From Trichoplax sp. H2 (lineage: Eukaryota > Placozoa > Uniplacotomia > Trichoplacea), in contig NOWV01000187.1 in NCBI GenBank assembly GCA_003344405.1, positions 89,511 to 153,510 of the forward strand: DNA of 64,000 bases, written 5' to 3'. The number at the start of each line of letters is the position of its first letter. The stretch's first letter is position 1. Shown here piece by piece: positions 35,063-49,249 of this stretch. Made by a program: the position numbers and the translations under genes. The notes under the pieces are model-generated. The model saw only the letters and a program-made list of their open reading frames with translations, made no database searches and was not told the origin of the DNA.

Positions 35063-38000
35063 GCCTGGCAGCTCAATGACTAATCGTTGAGTAACAATTA
35101 TAGCCTTTTTTTAGATACGACAGCCATAATATTCAGCTAATAAATTATTAAGTGCTATCGAAATATTAACCCACGGTATTGTTATATTGACAACATACAT
35201 ATAATTAGTTTGAAATTTTGCAAGTCATGCCATGAAGTAGCAATTCACTACCATGATCAAGATAGATGTATCTAATGCATCATTTTATGCCTTTAAATGC
35301 TTGAATATAATTGTTGTTAGATAGAAGAAACTTTACTTAACCAAATGAATATTTAACTTAGTTAACTTAATTAAGTTGCCATGGATTATGTTCTTGTTCA
35401 GAGTAGACGGTTATAACAGATTAAATGATCGTTTTAATTTACAAAATACTTGTATTTTATTTTTTTTCGCTCCTAAGGCGCTTAAATAGTCCTTAAGCTC
35501 CAAGATCATGATTGTAATTCCTTTTTAATGCTAACAATATCCTAATACCCGGTAAGGATGATAAATACTATGCCTTCTAAAGTCAGCTATTATCATATTT
35601 TCGAGTATAATTTTTCGGAGAATGTCAGTACGGTTATATCAATCTTAAGCTCTAGCTTTATTATCTTCGAATGCAAGTATGAAAATTATTAAAGATTTCG
35701 CTATGTCCTTATCCTGATTATTAAATATATAGAGTTACAGATTCAATTCGATCCTATTTCTTTGCAGTTTTTCAAACTTCTTTTAATATTAAAAACTAGC
35801 TTTAATTAGCTATTATCGAATAAGTAATTATATATGTTTTTATACTGTTGAAGGAAGACTTATTTACATTGAAGAGACCAAAATTTACTGAATACAATCT
35901 CTGTTGTGACTTTCATCATTTATTATTTATATTACTCATAACGGATTATTCGGTAAAAAATGTTAAAGTCATCTTATAACAAATAAGATCGGTCACTTGA
36001 CGTTCTTCTCTAAAGTAATACTTACTATAATAAATAGATAATTTCAGTATTATTAACATGCATAAAACTATTAGTTTTTAATGTATTCTGTAACGCTAAC
36101 AATTCTACATAGAATCGTCTAACTAAAGGGTTCGTGAAACGCTTGCATCATTAAAATATCTGTAGAACTATTTTAGGAGTACTTTATTGCATTTTTTGGA
36201 GACACCCTGTCTACCCAGATAGAATTTAAAATGCTAATTTAGTAAAATAAAAAATTAGATTTTACGTATTCCAAAGTATTTCTAATATTTGAAATTAAAA
36301 ATATCTATTCAGTCTCATTTTCATTTTCGTTGATATTCTATCATAAATTATAATTATAATCTGAACCCAACAAATATACTGTTGATAATATCCTGCATAT
36401 CCTGCTTTCTTTCTCGTATTCAATGCTGTTTTTATCGGACTTTGATAATTACAAGATATTAGAGATTCCTGCTTTGATCTAATGGAAAAAGAAGCGGTTT
36501 TCTAAACCTGCCAATTTGCTAAAATTATATATAATTGGCTTAAATAATAAGTTTTTTAATGGTATAATATCGCGGAATACCTATTTTATTTCGTGATTTA
36601 AGCTTAATTTTCTTTCCGAAGCTCAATAAAAATAAGAATAAACATCTACTTAAAGGGCTCTAATGAAATAGATTGCTATAATTCAAGTCTATACATGTGA
36701 ACATGCATGTGGATAAAGTTTTTTCTGAAACTCGCAATAATAATTAATTACCGAAGTATGAGGGGGATAAGTACAAGCCCATACTGCTTATTAGATGAAT
36801 TAATAGAGCTACTAAATAGTCTGATCAATTTAATTCGTATAATTATCTGTATTGTACAGTAATATTTATATCATACTCGTATGTGCTATATTGCTCTAAA
36901 TTACTTTAACATCTGCCATCTCTGGAATATTATATATAGATAGAATGTGATAAAATAAGATGAATAATGTAAGGTGTATAGTTTGAAGAGTATTAAATTT
37001 CGCACTTTTCTTGCCGTATTCAGCTACTGTAATTCATTAATTATTAAATATTGTTCCCTAGGCTCAGGAAATGAAAATAATTAACTCTTTGCAAATCATC
37101 AAATTTAATTTCGAATTTTTCTCGTTAGTTGTATTTCGTGACATTGCATCATTGCTTCCTACATAGGCCGTTTTATGCTCTACATTTCAAAAGTAACAAC
37201 TAAATGGCATTTGATTTTCAACTTTATATTCTTATAATCGTAAGCTGCTGTAGTTTTGTTAATTATAATTGTTATACGCAGATTGTAATTATTTTTAAAA
37301 CCAACTATAGGCCCATCATATTACATATGGATTTTAACCTTATCATCTGACTTGAATCTTAGTCTCGTAATGCTTTACATGATTAATATTATTCTAATTC
37401 ATGAATAGGCTATCATTATATCAATTTATGCTCCTATAACGATAGGTATTCCTGCAGGTAAGCTAGGATAGATTGTAGAATTATGATTAGGGATATATCA
37501 AGAGGAGATATTTATATTTTCCTTTTTACTGTTATTGACCGACTGTATTGAGTTATTAAATATAGCTAGAGGAGCCAATACTGGTTTGGAAAGTTTATTG
37601 AATTTAGACTAAAATTTTAAATCATCGCTGCTGTAATAGATTATCTGTCCGACATAAAGTAAAATAACACCACTTATATGATTATTATGGATTTAGATTA
37701 TACTCACATACTTAAAATTTTCAGTGATACGTATAAATAAACCCCTTAATTCTAATAATACTATACTTCAGAATTAAATTCAGACTGTTTACAGCCATTA
37801 GACTGTAAATATATTCTAAGTCATTTATAAATTATAGCGATGAAGGTTCTCTTCTCAAATCAATTAGTCTGTGGAAAAATTACGCTGCCATTATAATATC
37901 TTACAAAGATATTTGTGTATGTATCATATTGACAAGTGGCGATTTACATGAAAAGGTCCTCTGCTTATGCTTGATTTAAAATTATTTTTATATTACGTTA

Positions 38001-39972
38001 TAATTATTCAACTTTCACGAAAATGCCACCTCAAATAGATCTTTATGCCAATAAAGGAGCTCAGAAGGATCCAGGTAATTTCAAGTATAGTCATAAATAA
38101 CTCTGATCATAATCATAATTATTAATAAATGATAGGCTTGACGAGTCCTAGCGTTCAATACCTTGCTGCATAATTTAAATATTATTTTACCTGCTTTCCT
38201 CTTTGATTGTTAAGGTATCGAGCTTATTCGCCACATTATGAGTAGATATAACTAATAATTTACTGATATGGAATCCTTATTCAGTATATCAAATTTATTT
38301 CTGGATTAATTAGCAGTCCTTGATCACAAATAATAGCGCACCCATTCTCAAGGTTCTATTCCATCGTAATCTGGTTATAAAAGATCACTGACTGCCAAAG
38401 CATACAAGCAGATACTATTATAAATTATGCTAATATCTAGTCATGAATTTGTACTGGAAAGTTAATATCTATCTCTAAAATAATACCGTCCAACTTTTTG
38501 GTTGGTAGTCAAAGTTAATACTGTACACTGTGTAGTACCATAATGGTTTAATAAAATTTAGGTTCTTATATGAAGGTTCGTTAAAGATATTTTCCATGAT
38601 AGTAAGGACGTATCTTTACGATCAAGCAATTTAAATTTTAAAGCATTCCTGAATTGAGCTTATAATTACGTATTGTAATTATGCAGTAAAAGTGCTAAAT
38701 ACTGTACATCATACAAGTAAAGAAACTAGATTAAGAACACTGATCTGAGTGTAGTGAGAGGGCCACCTACTTGTATTACAGAATATTTAAGCTCTTAAGA
38801 TGCTATAATTTTAGCAATTCATCTTCATAACAACCTTTTATCCTTAAAGTAATTGGATATGATGATTCCATTACCATTTCAAATTTCTTAGAATTATTCT
38901 AACCTACCGTACTTTCTATAACAGAAATAACGGCCTAGGTACATAAGTAAACTGATTCAAATGCACGATAAGTTGTCTGGGAAAAATATCAATTCTATCT
39001 AGTAATTCTTCGGTCTAATCATGATATTTTACTGACTAAACTAATAACATTTAATTAGTATTAACTACCATACTACTGTATAAGGCAATCTGTAAAATAA
39101 CCTTTAGAAGAATTATTATTCTAAGCAGAGACAGAATCACTGCAGAATTGAAATTATAAAAAGATCTGGAAAAACATAGTTTAGATCTAGAATCTGATCA
39201 TCTAATGCTTCATTCGTAAAGATATAAGTTTGTCTACTTGGCAAACTGCAAATAATTAATTAGCTATGATTTATATGTAATACGTTTAAGTTAAGTAATG
39301 TTACCTGTATTGAATTTGGAGTTCATTGAATCTTAAAGCAGTCTTGTTGTTGGTTGTCTATAGCTGATGAAACTGAAATTACAGAAGCTCTTTATAACCG
39401 TGAAATGCAATTAATTATTATAAATAAAATTAAGAAAACTTAGATTAATTTCTCCAATTCTGATTAATACTCTCCCTGGGCTGTCAGAATAATCAGCTAA
39501 AATATTCGTAAAACGATTGGTGACTACCGTTCACTGTAATGTACATATATCTAAATTTGACAATCACGTATTTTCTAGCACATGAAATTTTCTTATTTTA
39601 CTGCTAATTAAATACCATTTAAGAATTATTCGAGATTTATAAATAGTAGCAGGACCTGCGAATTTTAAGTTACAATATATTAGATATTGATTGATTGATA
39701 TAGAAGTGTCTACTGTTGAAATGCATATTTTTCCACCAACCAGCATTTTTTTGGTGAAAGTTACCACAGAATCGTAGCTTTAGGTATTCGTGTTCGCTTC
39801 TTGACAAGAGCACACCAGTTAATAGTGAAACTGCCTCTTTTTAAAATTGTTTCTGAGACTTGTAAATGAAATTAGACTGCTAATATAGAGATATTTTAGC
39901 GATAGTATTATTTAGATAAATATTTTCTTGAATTTACAAAATTTTAATTACTGTGCTTGATATATCTACCAG
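35063..39972. other. Non-coding between lectin units A and B
   Basis: About 4.9 kb of AT-rich sequence with stops in all frames. I looked for CTLD marks (WIGL, CQ..GGDLA) and found none, so unit B has no lectin domains of its own here. From about 39.49 kb the sequence matches the region left of unit D (50.38 kb). Confidence 0.55.
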
Positions 39973-40470
39973 AACCTGGCACAGCTGCTGCTACTACCAC
40001 CAGCACGAGTGAAAGTTCACCTTTATTTGTAATGTCTTATTATGAAAAGAAAATTTCAAGAACAACAGAGTGTACAGGTAATATTTTATTTCTGATGATT
40101 GCGGAATATGTGCATTCTTCTGGCGGCTGTAGCAAGCACATACTTCACTCCATTTAACTATAATCAAACGTGAAATAACAGTAATATATTAGTAGAGTTA
40201 TGTAAACATCAAAAACATGATATAGATAATATTGTCTGAACATATTGTTACGTAAAATAAAATCGCCAAACATTACCTTCCGCACTAACAATAAATAAAC
40301 ATTATGTCTACAGCCCAAAACTCTCTTCTTGCTATCGCTAGGAGACATAATTACTCATGTTTCTCTAGATCAAAAAGCATTAACCCCGACTAGGTAATAA
40401 TTTTTAGCTAAATTAAATAGATTTCAATGTCATTAATATCGATAACATTGCTAAAAATAGACTATTATTG
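39490..40470. repeat. Duplicated block, copy 1 (pairs with 50380-52290)
   Basis: Shared landmarks are TTCGAGATTTAT, TTGATTGAT, the whole unit B stalk exon, GAAAAGAAAAT, the following intron from GGTAATATT to CACTCCATT, and CGATAACATTGCTA. Identity is clearly visible by eye but interrupted by indels; the second copy contains a ~0.9-kb extra segment. Confidence 0.75.
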
Positions 40471-41291
40471 AGACCAAAAGAAAGATAACGTTGCTATCTA
40501 GATAAAGTCAATGATGACATTGTTTTCTGTCCCGATAAATCAACTGAATACGAGCTCATGTTTACTATTCAAGTCATCTGATTTTATGTTGGCACTTGAT
40601 CATATCGCAAAAGCTAAACTTTAATTTATAGATATTACGGACTTTCGGCGCGATTAAGCGAAATAATCCGGTGAATGAGTGTTTATGTTTCCTATTCAAG
40701 TTATTCGATTAATGCTAGTCCTTAATCAAACAGTAGAGGCTAGATTTTATTTTATAGATACTACCAACTTGCGGTACAATTAGAAATTTTTATAGCGATA
40801 GTTTCAAAATATCGTTATCGTCGTCCATAAAATACAGTAATTTGTTTTATAACAGTCTACTAGCTGATCCCTTACGCTATCCTCATTGAAGGGAATTAAG
40901 TTCTAACAATTCAGCGATCACGCGGATAAGTACTGTTTCGTGTTTTACAAAAATCTCTCCAAAGGAAATCTTTATTGCGTAACTTGTCTCAAATGCAACA
41001 TTCTAGATACTTATTATAAAAGTGAAATTTACAGCACTCAATTGCGGCTAAACCTAGGCTCATTTTCTAACTTTGGCATTTTCTATTTTAGTTCAGGCCT
41101 TCTACAATATTGTACACTCTCCTCGCGGTAATTTGTTATCAATCAGTATAACACTTCATGGAATTACACTACATCAGTGTGCTAATGGATGCACTCAAAA
41201 TAGACTGTGCCAACTATTTGGTTATCAAAGCTGTCTTCAAAACACTATAGGCTATAACGTTTGTACTTTATTTCTTCTCTCGCTGGCGTGA
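39973..41291 (+). CDS. Lectin unit B: orphan stalk + PAN-like exons
   Basis: Two exons are recognisable. The stalk exon 39973-40077 (105 nt, both borders phase 1) encodes EPGTAAATTTSTSESSPLFV, then MSYYEKKISRTTECTG. The terminal exon 41092-41291 (TGA) encodes a PAN/apple-like module with HGITLHQCANGC, LCQLFGYQ and NVCTLF. The stalk exon equals the unit C stalk exon in length. No CTLD or signal exon occurs in the 4.9 kb upstream. The cassette could be an alternative 3' end for unit A (the phases allow it: both stalk exons are phase 1-1) or a relic of a lost gene. Both splice sites and both frames are intact, which favours use. Confidence 0.55.
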
Positions 41292-41429
41292 ATAGATTGT
41301 CATAACTTACCTATTAAAGCTATGTTTCTAATATAGCAAATTACTATGTCTGGACGCATAGATTAGCTAGTTATTATTTAGCTATCAAAACTTTCTGGCT
41401 ATGTATAGTATTATTGGTCATATTAAATA

Positions 41430-41939
41430 AAATTCATACTGCATCTTTATGAAGGCTTGGTCGTGAAGATATATCAATGTTTTCAAAGTTGAAAGCTCCT
41501 TTAGAATCCATTAATCATAATATTTACTCCATTTATGGGTAACTACTATCAAGGTATCAAAATTGTTTACTTATTCATCAACATGCTATAGGTCCTTAAT
41601 CATATACGATATTATTAGCCTTAAAATTGAATTTAGACTGGATATTTATGGAACCTTTAATGTAAAAGTATATCGATTTTTTCAAAGTTGAAAGTTCTTT
41701 TAGAATCCGTTAACTATAATATTTTCTACTCTACTCTGTTTATGGATGACTATTGTCAAGATATGAAATTATTAACCTATTCATCAATATGCAGTAGGTC
41801 CTTAACATTAACACTTGTTTATAGCATCTATTACGGCATAGGAACATATGGTATCAACAGAATGATCAAGTCTTTCCACAAAATATCACATAGCTATAAT
41901 ACTTGTACTTTGTTTATAGTGCCTTCAGAGAGAAATTAA
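41430..41939. pseudogene. Two degenerate tandem copies with a PAN-exon-like tail
   Basis: About 41.45-41.60 and 41.65-41.81 kb are two copies of one sequence (shared TTTTCAAAGTTGAAAG, TTTAGAATCC, TAACTA, TTCATCAA, TAGGTCCTTAA) roughly 200 bp apart. The second leads into a frame ending SYNTCTLFIVPSERN, TAA 41937-41939. This recalls the NVCTLFLL end of the unit B PAN module, but the QCA..C motif is gone. I read it as decayed extra copies of a terminal exon; this is weakly supported. Confidence 0.4.
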
Positions 41940-43645
41940 ATAATTATGCATACGTGAATATTTTCTTCGAATCACTACTTTTGATCATTATAATTCTTCT
42001 TTTACTAATGGCATGCTTATTGTAAACCTTTTAATCCTTCGGCGATCGAAACTTGCTTCAGAAAATCGTCCGCAACAACATCCAAGTTCAACAGTTGGTT
42101 TGTAATGGGCAAACAAAGCTATGGTAGCAACTACATATCGACACTAATTTCAAACTTCTTTGCTGTAACATATCCGAGTTAAAATTTCAAGAAACCATTG
42201 CTTTTAAATATGTTCAAGATTTAGACATCAAGACTCATCAAATCGGTACGAGATTACGTCATGCTGTATTTGTTCTACAGCGATGTTAATTTCAAATTAA
42301 CACTAAGGTCTATCTTAGCAACACTATAAGATGCTTATATAAAACAGCATAGATTATAGCTTCTGAATATTTAGTGGGAGGGTGGCAGGGATTTGTAGCA
42401 TTGCTGTACGAAGATACGCTAGTAATTTAGCCGTTAGGTATTTTCATTATAGGATATAAATTAGAACGTATGTAGACGCTTATTTATAGAATTGTTAATG
42501 TAAAAATGTTATTAGTTCACCTATCAACACTGCTAACAAAATATCAGAGCATCGGCATCATATTTGAAGCTTGTACAGCTTCAAGAAATGTTAATGATTT
42601 AGCTATCAAGAAAAAGTTTACGTTGATAATTTATTTTTTGTATATTTAAAATGATTTCTTTTGTCATATAACTAATATAGTCCATGAATAATATACTTAT
42701 ATTATCATTATGTAAAAAATTTTAATTAGGTATTCTTAATACTTAAAAAGAAATATTTATTAAAGCTACAGATTAAATAATTTTGTTCACTATTTGTTAT
42801 TGCTGGATTAAAATTCTGATCATTTTTGGTCAGAATTGGAAATGCAAATAAAGGTATCACGCTACTGTTGATTTCTCAATGGACATAACCACTCCGCTAA
42901 AAAGAATAATTAAGATATTTTAGCTACCGGTAATTAATGTGAACTCAATTACAATGTGTAAAAAAAGAAATTAGAAAGAAATTGTACAGATAATTATTTT
43001 TTATTCTCTACTGTTACTTAATTATTGATAACACTTTTACAATAATACAGTACGATGGCGATTCATAATCTATTCAATCTTGTAATTAAATATTCACTCA
43101 TATATCAGTTTTGATGCATTTTATTATGGTTTATTATATCTGTGAATGGGTGCTGAAGATCATCTCATGGTTATAATTCTGTATTAAATAGCAAAATGCT
43201 TGTTAGATAGTCGCGTAAGGAAGTCAATGACTTCATCTTATTATAGGGAGTAAAGAGGATAATTTATAATGTTACCTATTTCATGATTACTAAGAGATAA
43301 AATATATTCTTTGGATAAGATCACAGATAATTACTAAAGTATGTTGTTTTAGCTAAACATAAGAAAAAATCCTAGAATGGGTATTAGACAAATTTTGCTA
43401 TTTTGGTAATATATTGTATTTGATTTAATTGGTAGGTGAAAGTAGTCTTGGGAAACAATCAGATTAATTATTCATGCCGTTAAAAACAAATTATTATTGC
43501 AAGATTTTACACCTGCTCCTCCTTCATATACGAACCTAGTGTTATGCTATTTTGTTCCTGAACTTAGCTAGCTTAAAATTAAAATTAATAACAAATGAAA
43601 ATTGTTAGGTCTCATTTTATACCTATCTAAGAAATTTGTACAGTT
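41940..43645. other. Non-coding upstream of lectin unit C
   Basis: AT-rich, no open frame or repeat of note. It probably contains the unit C promoter. Confidence 0.5.
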
Positions 43646-46600
43646 ATGACATTCAAAATTGGTAGCATTTTCTTGATTGCTTTGGTAAGTTTAAGACTTG
43701 ACCAGTAATCTTCACTTTATCTACATTTAAATTTAGTACGAAGGATTATTTGTATTATTGTACAATTTACAGCTTGATTAATATGTTAATATCGTCAATC
43801 TTTTCCTAAGAAATCAGTTTATTAAGGCGTTATTACTGTAAGGCAACGCCATTTTTTGAGAAGCAACGATTTATGAACAATCCTGGTAGAAAAGGCTCTG
43901 TAGCGTACATAGAGCATATGAAAATCCTTTGCAGTCTTAGAGCAATTAACCGTCTGCGTGATCTTTAAGATAATGTCATTTTAGGGCCTGAGGATTGTTA
44001 AGCTACAAAATTAATGCTAGTTGTTGTAACATAGATACTAAGCAAAGTCATCACTTAGTAAAATGGTATCTGTGATCGTACAGCGCTTTTACGGTCATAA
44101 GTCTTATGATATCATTTTAAGGTTATCATTTTATATCATTTATGCCAGAAAACGTTTTGTAGATGCTGCTCAACCTATATTAAATGGTGTATGTAGCTTA
44201 CAGTAATTTTTATATTCACAAGCCTTTGGGTAACATCACAGAGTTTAATGATTTTGATAGTATTTCACGCAATATTTATACTGGATATGCCGTGTATGAT
44301 ATTAAATCTTAGCTCTAAATAAATCTCTAGCCCTAAAAATATTGCTAAATTCATAAACGTGAAGACAGTATAAATTGCTGGAATACAGATTATTCTTTAT
44401 AATACCTGTCATGGTATGAGAGAAGGCTAAGTAGACAACATTGAGCCTAAGCATAATTGTACCTTAGTATTATAGAATATCATAGACATGTAAATCTCGT
44501 GTTAAAGATGGTTTGAGGCATTAACGATTAATAAAGTCACTGTTATATAGTTGGGTAGATAAAGATTCTGTAAGCAAAATTGAATATAGACAATAATTGC
44601 CCTAGGTTTTCGTCTAATTGTACACTTATGAATTTAGGAATAATGCTATAAGAGTTTGATAATTGTCCATATTTCAAGTATTTATGCCAGGAAAGATTCT
44701 ATACACTATTTCCAATCTATTATATGACAGTGAAGCTTACTGTCACTTATTTTTTTTTTAACCTTACGAAAGACTATAAATCTAGTGAAGGACGTTCGAT
44801 ATGACTTATTGCAAAAATTGTGTGATTTAAACATTTTCTCTCAACATGGTTTTGATTATGCAATTTCAGTGCATTTCAACCTTTAGAAGGCGTTTGTACT
44901 TTAGAATAAATTGATGTGCCAGATTACGAAGGGTGTAATGCCTTAATGTTTCTCGTAAAGTAGCATTAACTAAATTTTATTCGTGTTATATTAATTAAAT
45001 CTTAGTTCCAAAAGGTCTTGTCGCCCCAAAATAACATTTTACGCCATGCTATTCAAACTTAAATGCTTCAATTTTTCTAATAAAAAAATATCAATATAAA
45101 CTCTATCCATTTATCCCAATTTATTCCAATATTTGAAAGACCCTTACAACTTTCAATAACTTTTGCATAATGTCTGCAGAATACTTTTAAATCATTTGGC
45201 ATGTAGCTGATTCTAATAGCTGCGTACTTGTCGCCATTTATCTTAAATTTATACTTTCCAACTTATCGTGACTCGCATCCTGTATGAATTTGAAATATAG
45301 ATAACCTTATTTGCTCTTTAGATCATCGCTTTGAATTTAATATTTATACAATTGTTTAACTAACGATTAAAATACCGTAAGACAAATAATCTAGGCTTTA
45401 GGAGAGGGCTGATAGAAAGGGACTTTGTTTATTACACTTTAAATAGATCGTATGGTTTCAAGTGAAGACGGTGCTGAATTTGCCTTTCTCGCGTAAGTTA
45501 TATTAATGAGATACTTGCACTTTTTCTTGATTGCTTATTTACTAATAGAAAGAGATCAATAGCTTTATTTAAAATCATACGATGTATTTATGCTTTTTGT
45601 TCAGAAGAATTATTATAGATTCTAAAGTTAGTCTTTTTCTCATTCATTTCTCGAATGTATCAAACGCAGTGGAAAAATTTTGGCTTCGGACGACTTCCAA
45701 TATTTCAATTTGCTATCATGTTCCTAATATGACGATGACAGCTACAAGTGCTCGTTCATATTGCCAATCATTAGGTGGTGATTTGGCTATCTTGAATACC
45801 TCACTCAAGAATAACGATTTCGTCTTCTATTACTACACGCAATTTCAACTTGATGAAGATTTATGGATTGGATTAAGGAACAGTTATAAAACTCCAACGC
45901 ACATAATTAATCAGTGGGTTAATGGTCAGTCAGTTACGTTTTCAAATTACGCTAATGGTGAAGAAAATAGTGCTACTTACAACTGCTTTGCTATGCAACG
46001 CAACAGCACTCATAGCTGGTATAATGAGCCCTGCAACAATTTACACTATTTTGCTTGTCAACGAAGTAAGAAAGTAACTGTTATTTCATAATTTTTATTT
46101 AATGAGAGTTGGAATGGGATCGTTAGAGTATTGCTAGTGAGAATTTTTTGTGCATCTTCTACTAACTTAACAGCGTTTACTTGTACTATAGCGCAAGCTT
46201 TTTAAATTATCTTGGTAGGAAGTAAATATTCACATTTAAATAAATCGATTATGCAGCCTATAGTAGCACTCAGTTATTTCATATAAAAGTTGAAATATAA
46301 ATTCAATAATGATAATTGTATGGAGGTAAGTGACATTTATTACTAAAAGAAGATTCTTGAAAGATATCGAAAATTTTATTTGTCAACTGAGAGTCTGAAA
46401 GCCAAAATTGCTTTTAGTAGATATTTGATTTAATTAATTACCCTAAAAATTTTTCATAAGTACATTAGCATTTGGTTGTTAATAGTATTTGGATGAAAGC
46501 TGCATTTAAATCGTTCAGGCATTAGTACTGCGGAGAACTAATTCTTGTAATCGAATAATCTTTTATGCTTTTAGTTTGAAGGTTCACAAAATTTAGAATT

Positions 46601-49249
46601 AATCATCAGTAAGTAGTTCTATATGATTAAATTATCTACCAGTATCCTTTATAAATCTGTATACTGGTATTTAGTTAGGTATAGTATTAACGGCAATATC
46701 AATGTTGTACTGAGTATTTGAGATATTTTGCTACTTTATATTCTTGCAGCAACTTTCAATAATGTTAACTATTAGAAGCTAATCATAACTAGATTGAATA
46801 TTGAAAAGAAATTTTTTTAACTCAATTAAGTATAACAAAAAGTTATACATTATTAGCACTCAATTCTTATATTTTTAATGATAGCATGATAATAGTTGTA
46901 CAAATGTTGTTGAGATATTCTCACTGAAAAGGTTCCATTCTCGAAATGTTTTGATCATATTGGTATTAGAAAAAGAGTTTCAAAAAGGATAGATAAATTT
47001 CAAGCTAGTTTTTTCGTGGATCTTGGCTAAATAGCTTCAATTTGCAATCTCTACATTATTATTAAATAATCCAAGAGAATAACAGCGTCTATATAAGCAG
47101 TAATGAAATTGAGGGTACTCAGAATAATATTAATTGCCGCTTTATGATATGATGCTGTAGCTAATATAGAATAAGCGGGGAAAGCGATGAATCTTACTAT
47201 TTGTGAGCTGAATGTAGGATACTTAGTTAGCATGAAAGAATCATAGAGACCAAACTGGACGGCAGTAGCTTTTTAGTCAATATCAACATGTTTTTCTGTC
47301 TAATTATTGGCTCTGTATGTAACTAACTAATAATTACCATTTTTAACTTAGATTGTAGCTATAACGTCCAATATAAAGACCGTGTCTATACGTCGGAAAT
47401 AAACTCGAAAAATTACAGTGCTTGTCGAACCTTTTGCAAGGAGGATGGAGATTTGGCTATTGTCAATAACGAGGAGCTCACTAATATTTTTCATGGCTTA
47501 TATTTCCATTGGTCTATAACGGCTTGGATTGGTCTTGAAGATTTATTGGGTAAAACTGATGCTGAAAGCTATATCTGGGTAGATAATTCAACAACCAGCG
47601 CTTACAATGATTGGGCATTTCCTACCGTACTTCTATTTCGCTGCGTTATGTTATACCCTATTTTTGGCAGATTTCAATGGTATGATACATCATGCAGTAC
47701 GATGGGATGGTGTTTATGCGAGAGAGGTTAATATGATTGTATGGCAGTAATTACTTGTAGAAGATTAGCTACTCTAGTTGATGTTTGAAAACATTTTTGT
47801 ATAGTTAATAAAACGTCATTTCCCCTTAAATCTTCGGATAAGTAATGCACGACTAAATTTAACTCCTTGTAATAATTACATTTATTTTCTTATCTTCTCA
47901 ATAAGCTGCACAAAATTATTCCATTACTGTTCAAGAACCATCTCTGCCACCATCCATAGAATTCTACTTGTATAATACCATAGCAATCATTCAAGGCAGT
48001 GCAAATTCAGGTAAATTAGAAAGTAAACAAAAATTAAAAGAAATCAAATTCAATAGCAGAAGAGAACTAGTTCAATATATCAGAGATCCTATTAACCAAT
48101 TAAATCACAAATAGTAGTTATATCAAAATTTGAATTATATATAAGGTTTGGCGCTTAGTAGTTAATAAATGCTTCTTCAATTTCTTATCAATTTATAAAA
48201 ATTTTCTGCTGATTGGAGCAAAGTTTTACGGTAGTATAGAACTGTAACATTTAAATTATCCTGTCAAATTTGATTCACATTGGTAGCATTCTAGAAAGAT
48301 TTATGACTGTAAATTAGTAAATTTATTAACAAATACCAATCACAAGTATTTCAACTTTTAGATTACGGTAGATTTGACATTCAAATTAAAAGTGAGATAA
48401 CTATGCAATAATTTATTATCTTTCTCTGCTACTTGTAAAGTTTCGGCAGATTACGCATAAATTCTATTTTGTGACAATTTATAAGTAAATATTTTGTAAA
48501 TAAACTTTCCCATTCAATTAGATGTACTACAGAGAGACTAGTATACAGAATGTAAAATTACGTATTTTATTTGTTACTTATATTGCAAATCATCACTTTG
48601 TTCAAATTTTAGATTGAAATGCGTTTTAAGATGATATTAACAAATGCTGTGCTTTATATCTCAGCTATTTAAGGAATTTTATTGAGAGTTCATGTATATT
48701 GTAGTAACAGCTTACAAGTAATGATGGTAACAGTCAGCTACCTAATTTAATTATATTTATTATGTATAGAATAGGAATTGTAGGAGTAGGAACTAGTGGC
48801 TTTAATAATGATTTGTTAAATCAAATATCGTAACGCAACAGATTGAAAAGTCTTAATAGGCTTTTAAAATGACTTTGTTTGCATGAAGACTAATGTTACA
48901 ACGATTAATATTTTGACTGATGGATATTATCCTGATCTCTACAGCTAATTCATGCCGTTCCGAATGGTTTTATAAATCGTAACTCATTAACAATATTATC
49001 TTGATATGCAATCATTAATTTATTTTACATTGGTTACTTTTATAAAATTATATAGTGCAAGTTTCCTACCAGTTTGTATCAACGATGGAAATTAGTTCTA
49101 TACCTTTGAAATCGTATAATGGTATTTCTCGTAGTCAGTGCGCTATCCGTTGCGCCATGGCTACTCTATGCAGTCAGTTTGGCTATACTAATTCCCAAAA
49201 CGAAAACTATGCGAATAATTGCCATTTATACGTAAATTCCTCTAATTGA
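43646..49249 (+). CDS. Lectin unit C: secreted two-CTLD, PAN-like protein
   Basis: Six exons read 43646-43684, 45447-45492, 45670-46065, 47352-47726, 47906-48010 and 49056-49249 (TGA): 1155 nt, 384 residues. The signal peptide is MTFKIGSIFLIAL plus IVWFQVKTVLNLPFS; the 46-nt second exon matches units A and F in length and in its LP motif. CTLD1 (29-160) shows ARSYCQSLGGDLAILN, DLWIGLRN, QWVNGQ, SWYNEPC and YFACQ. CTLD2 (161-285; 375 nt, as in A) shows CRTFCKEDGDLAIVN, AWIGLEDL, YIWVDN and GWCLCERG. The linker (286-320) is short and not Ser/Thr-rich. The PAN-like exon has NGISRSQCAIRCAMATLC, QFGY and NCHLY, then stops. Overall it is unit A without the mucin expansion. The join from exon 1 over a 1.76-kb intron is the least certain; an alternative start lies at 45582, reading straight into CTLD1. 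Confidence 0.8.

Noticed and set aside
45582-45669. Alternative start of lectin unit C reading straight into CTLD1
   Set aside because: The frame is open and slightly hydrophobic, but the 46-nt exon at 45447-45492 matches units A and F in length, phase and LP motif, so the spliced start is preferred.
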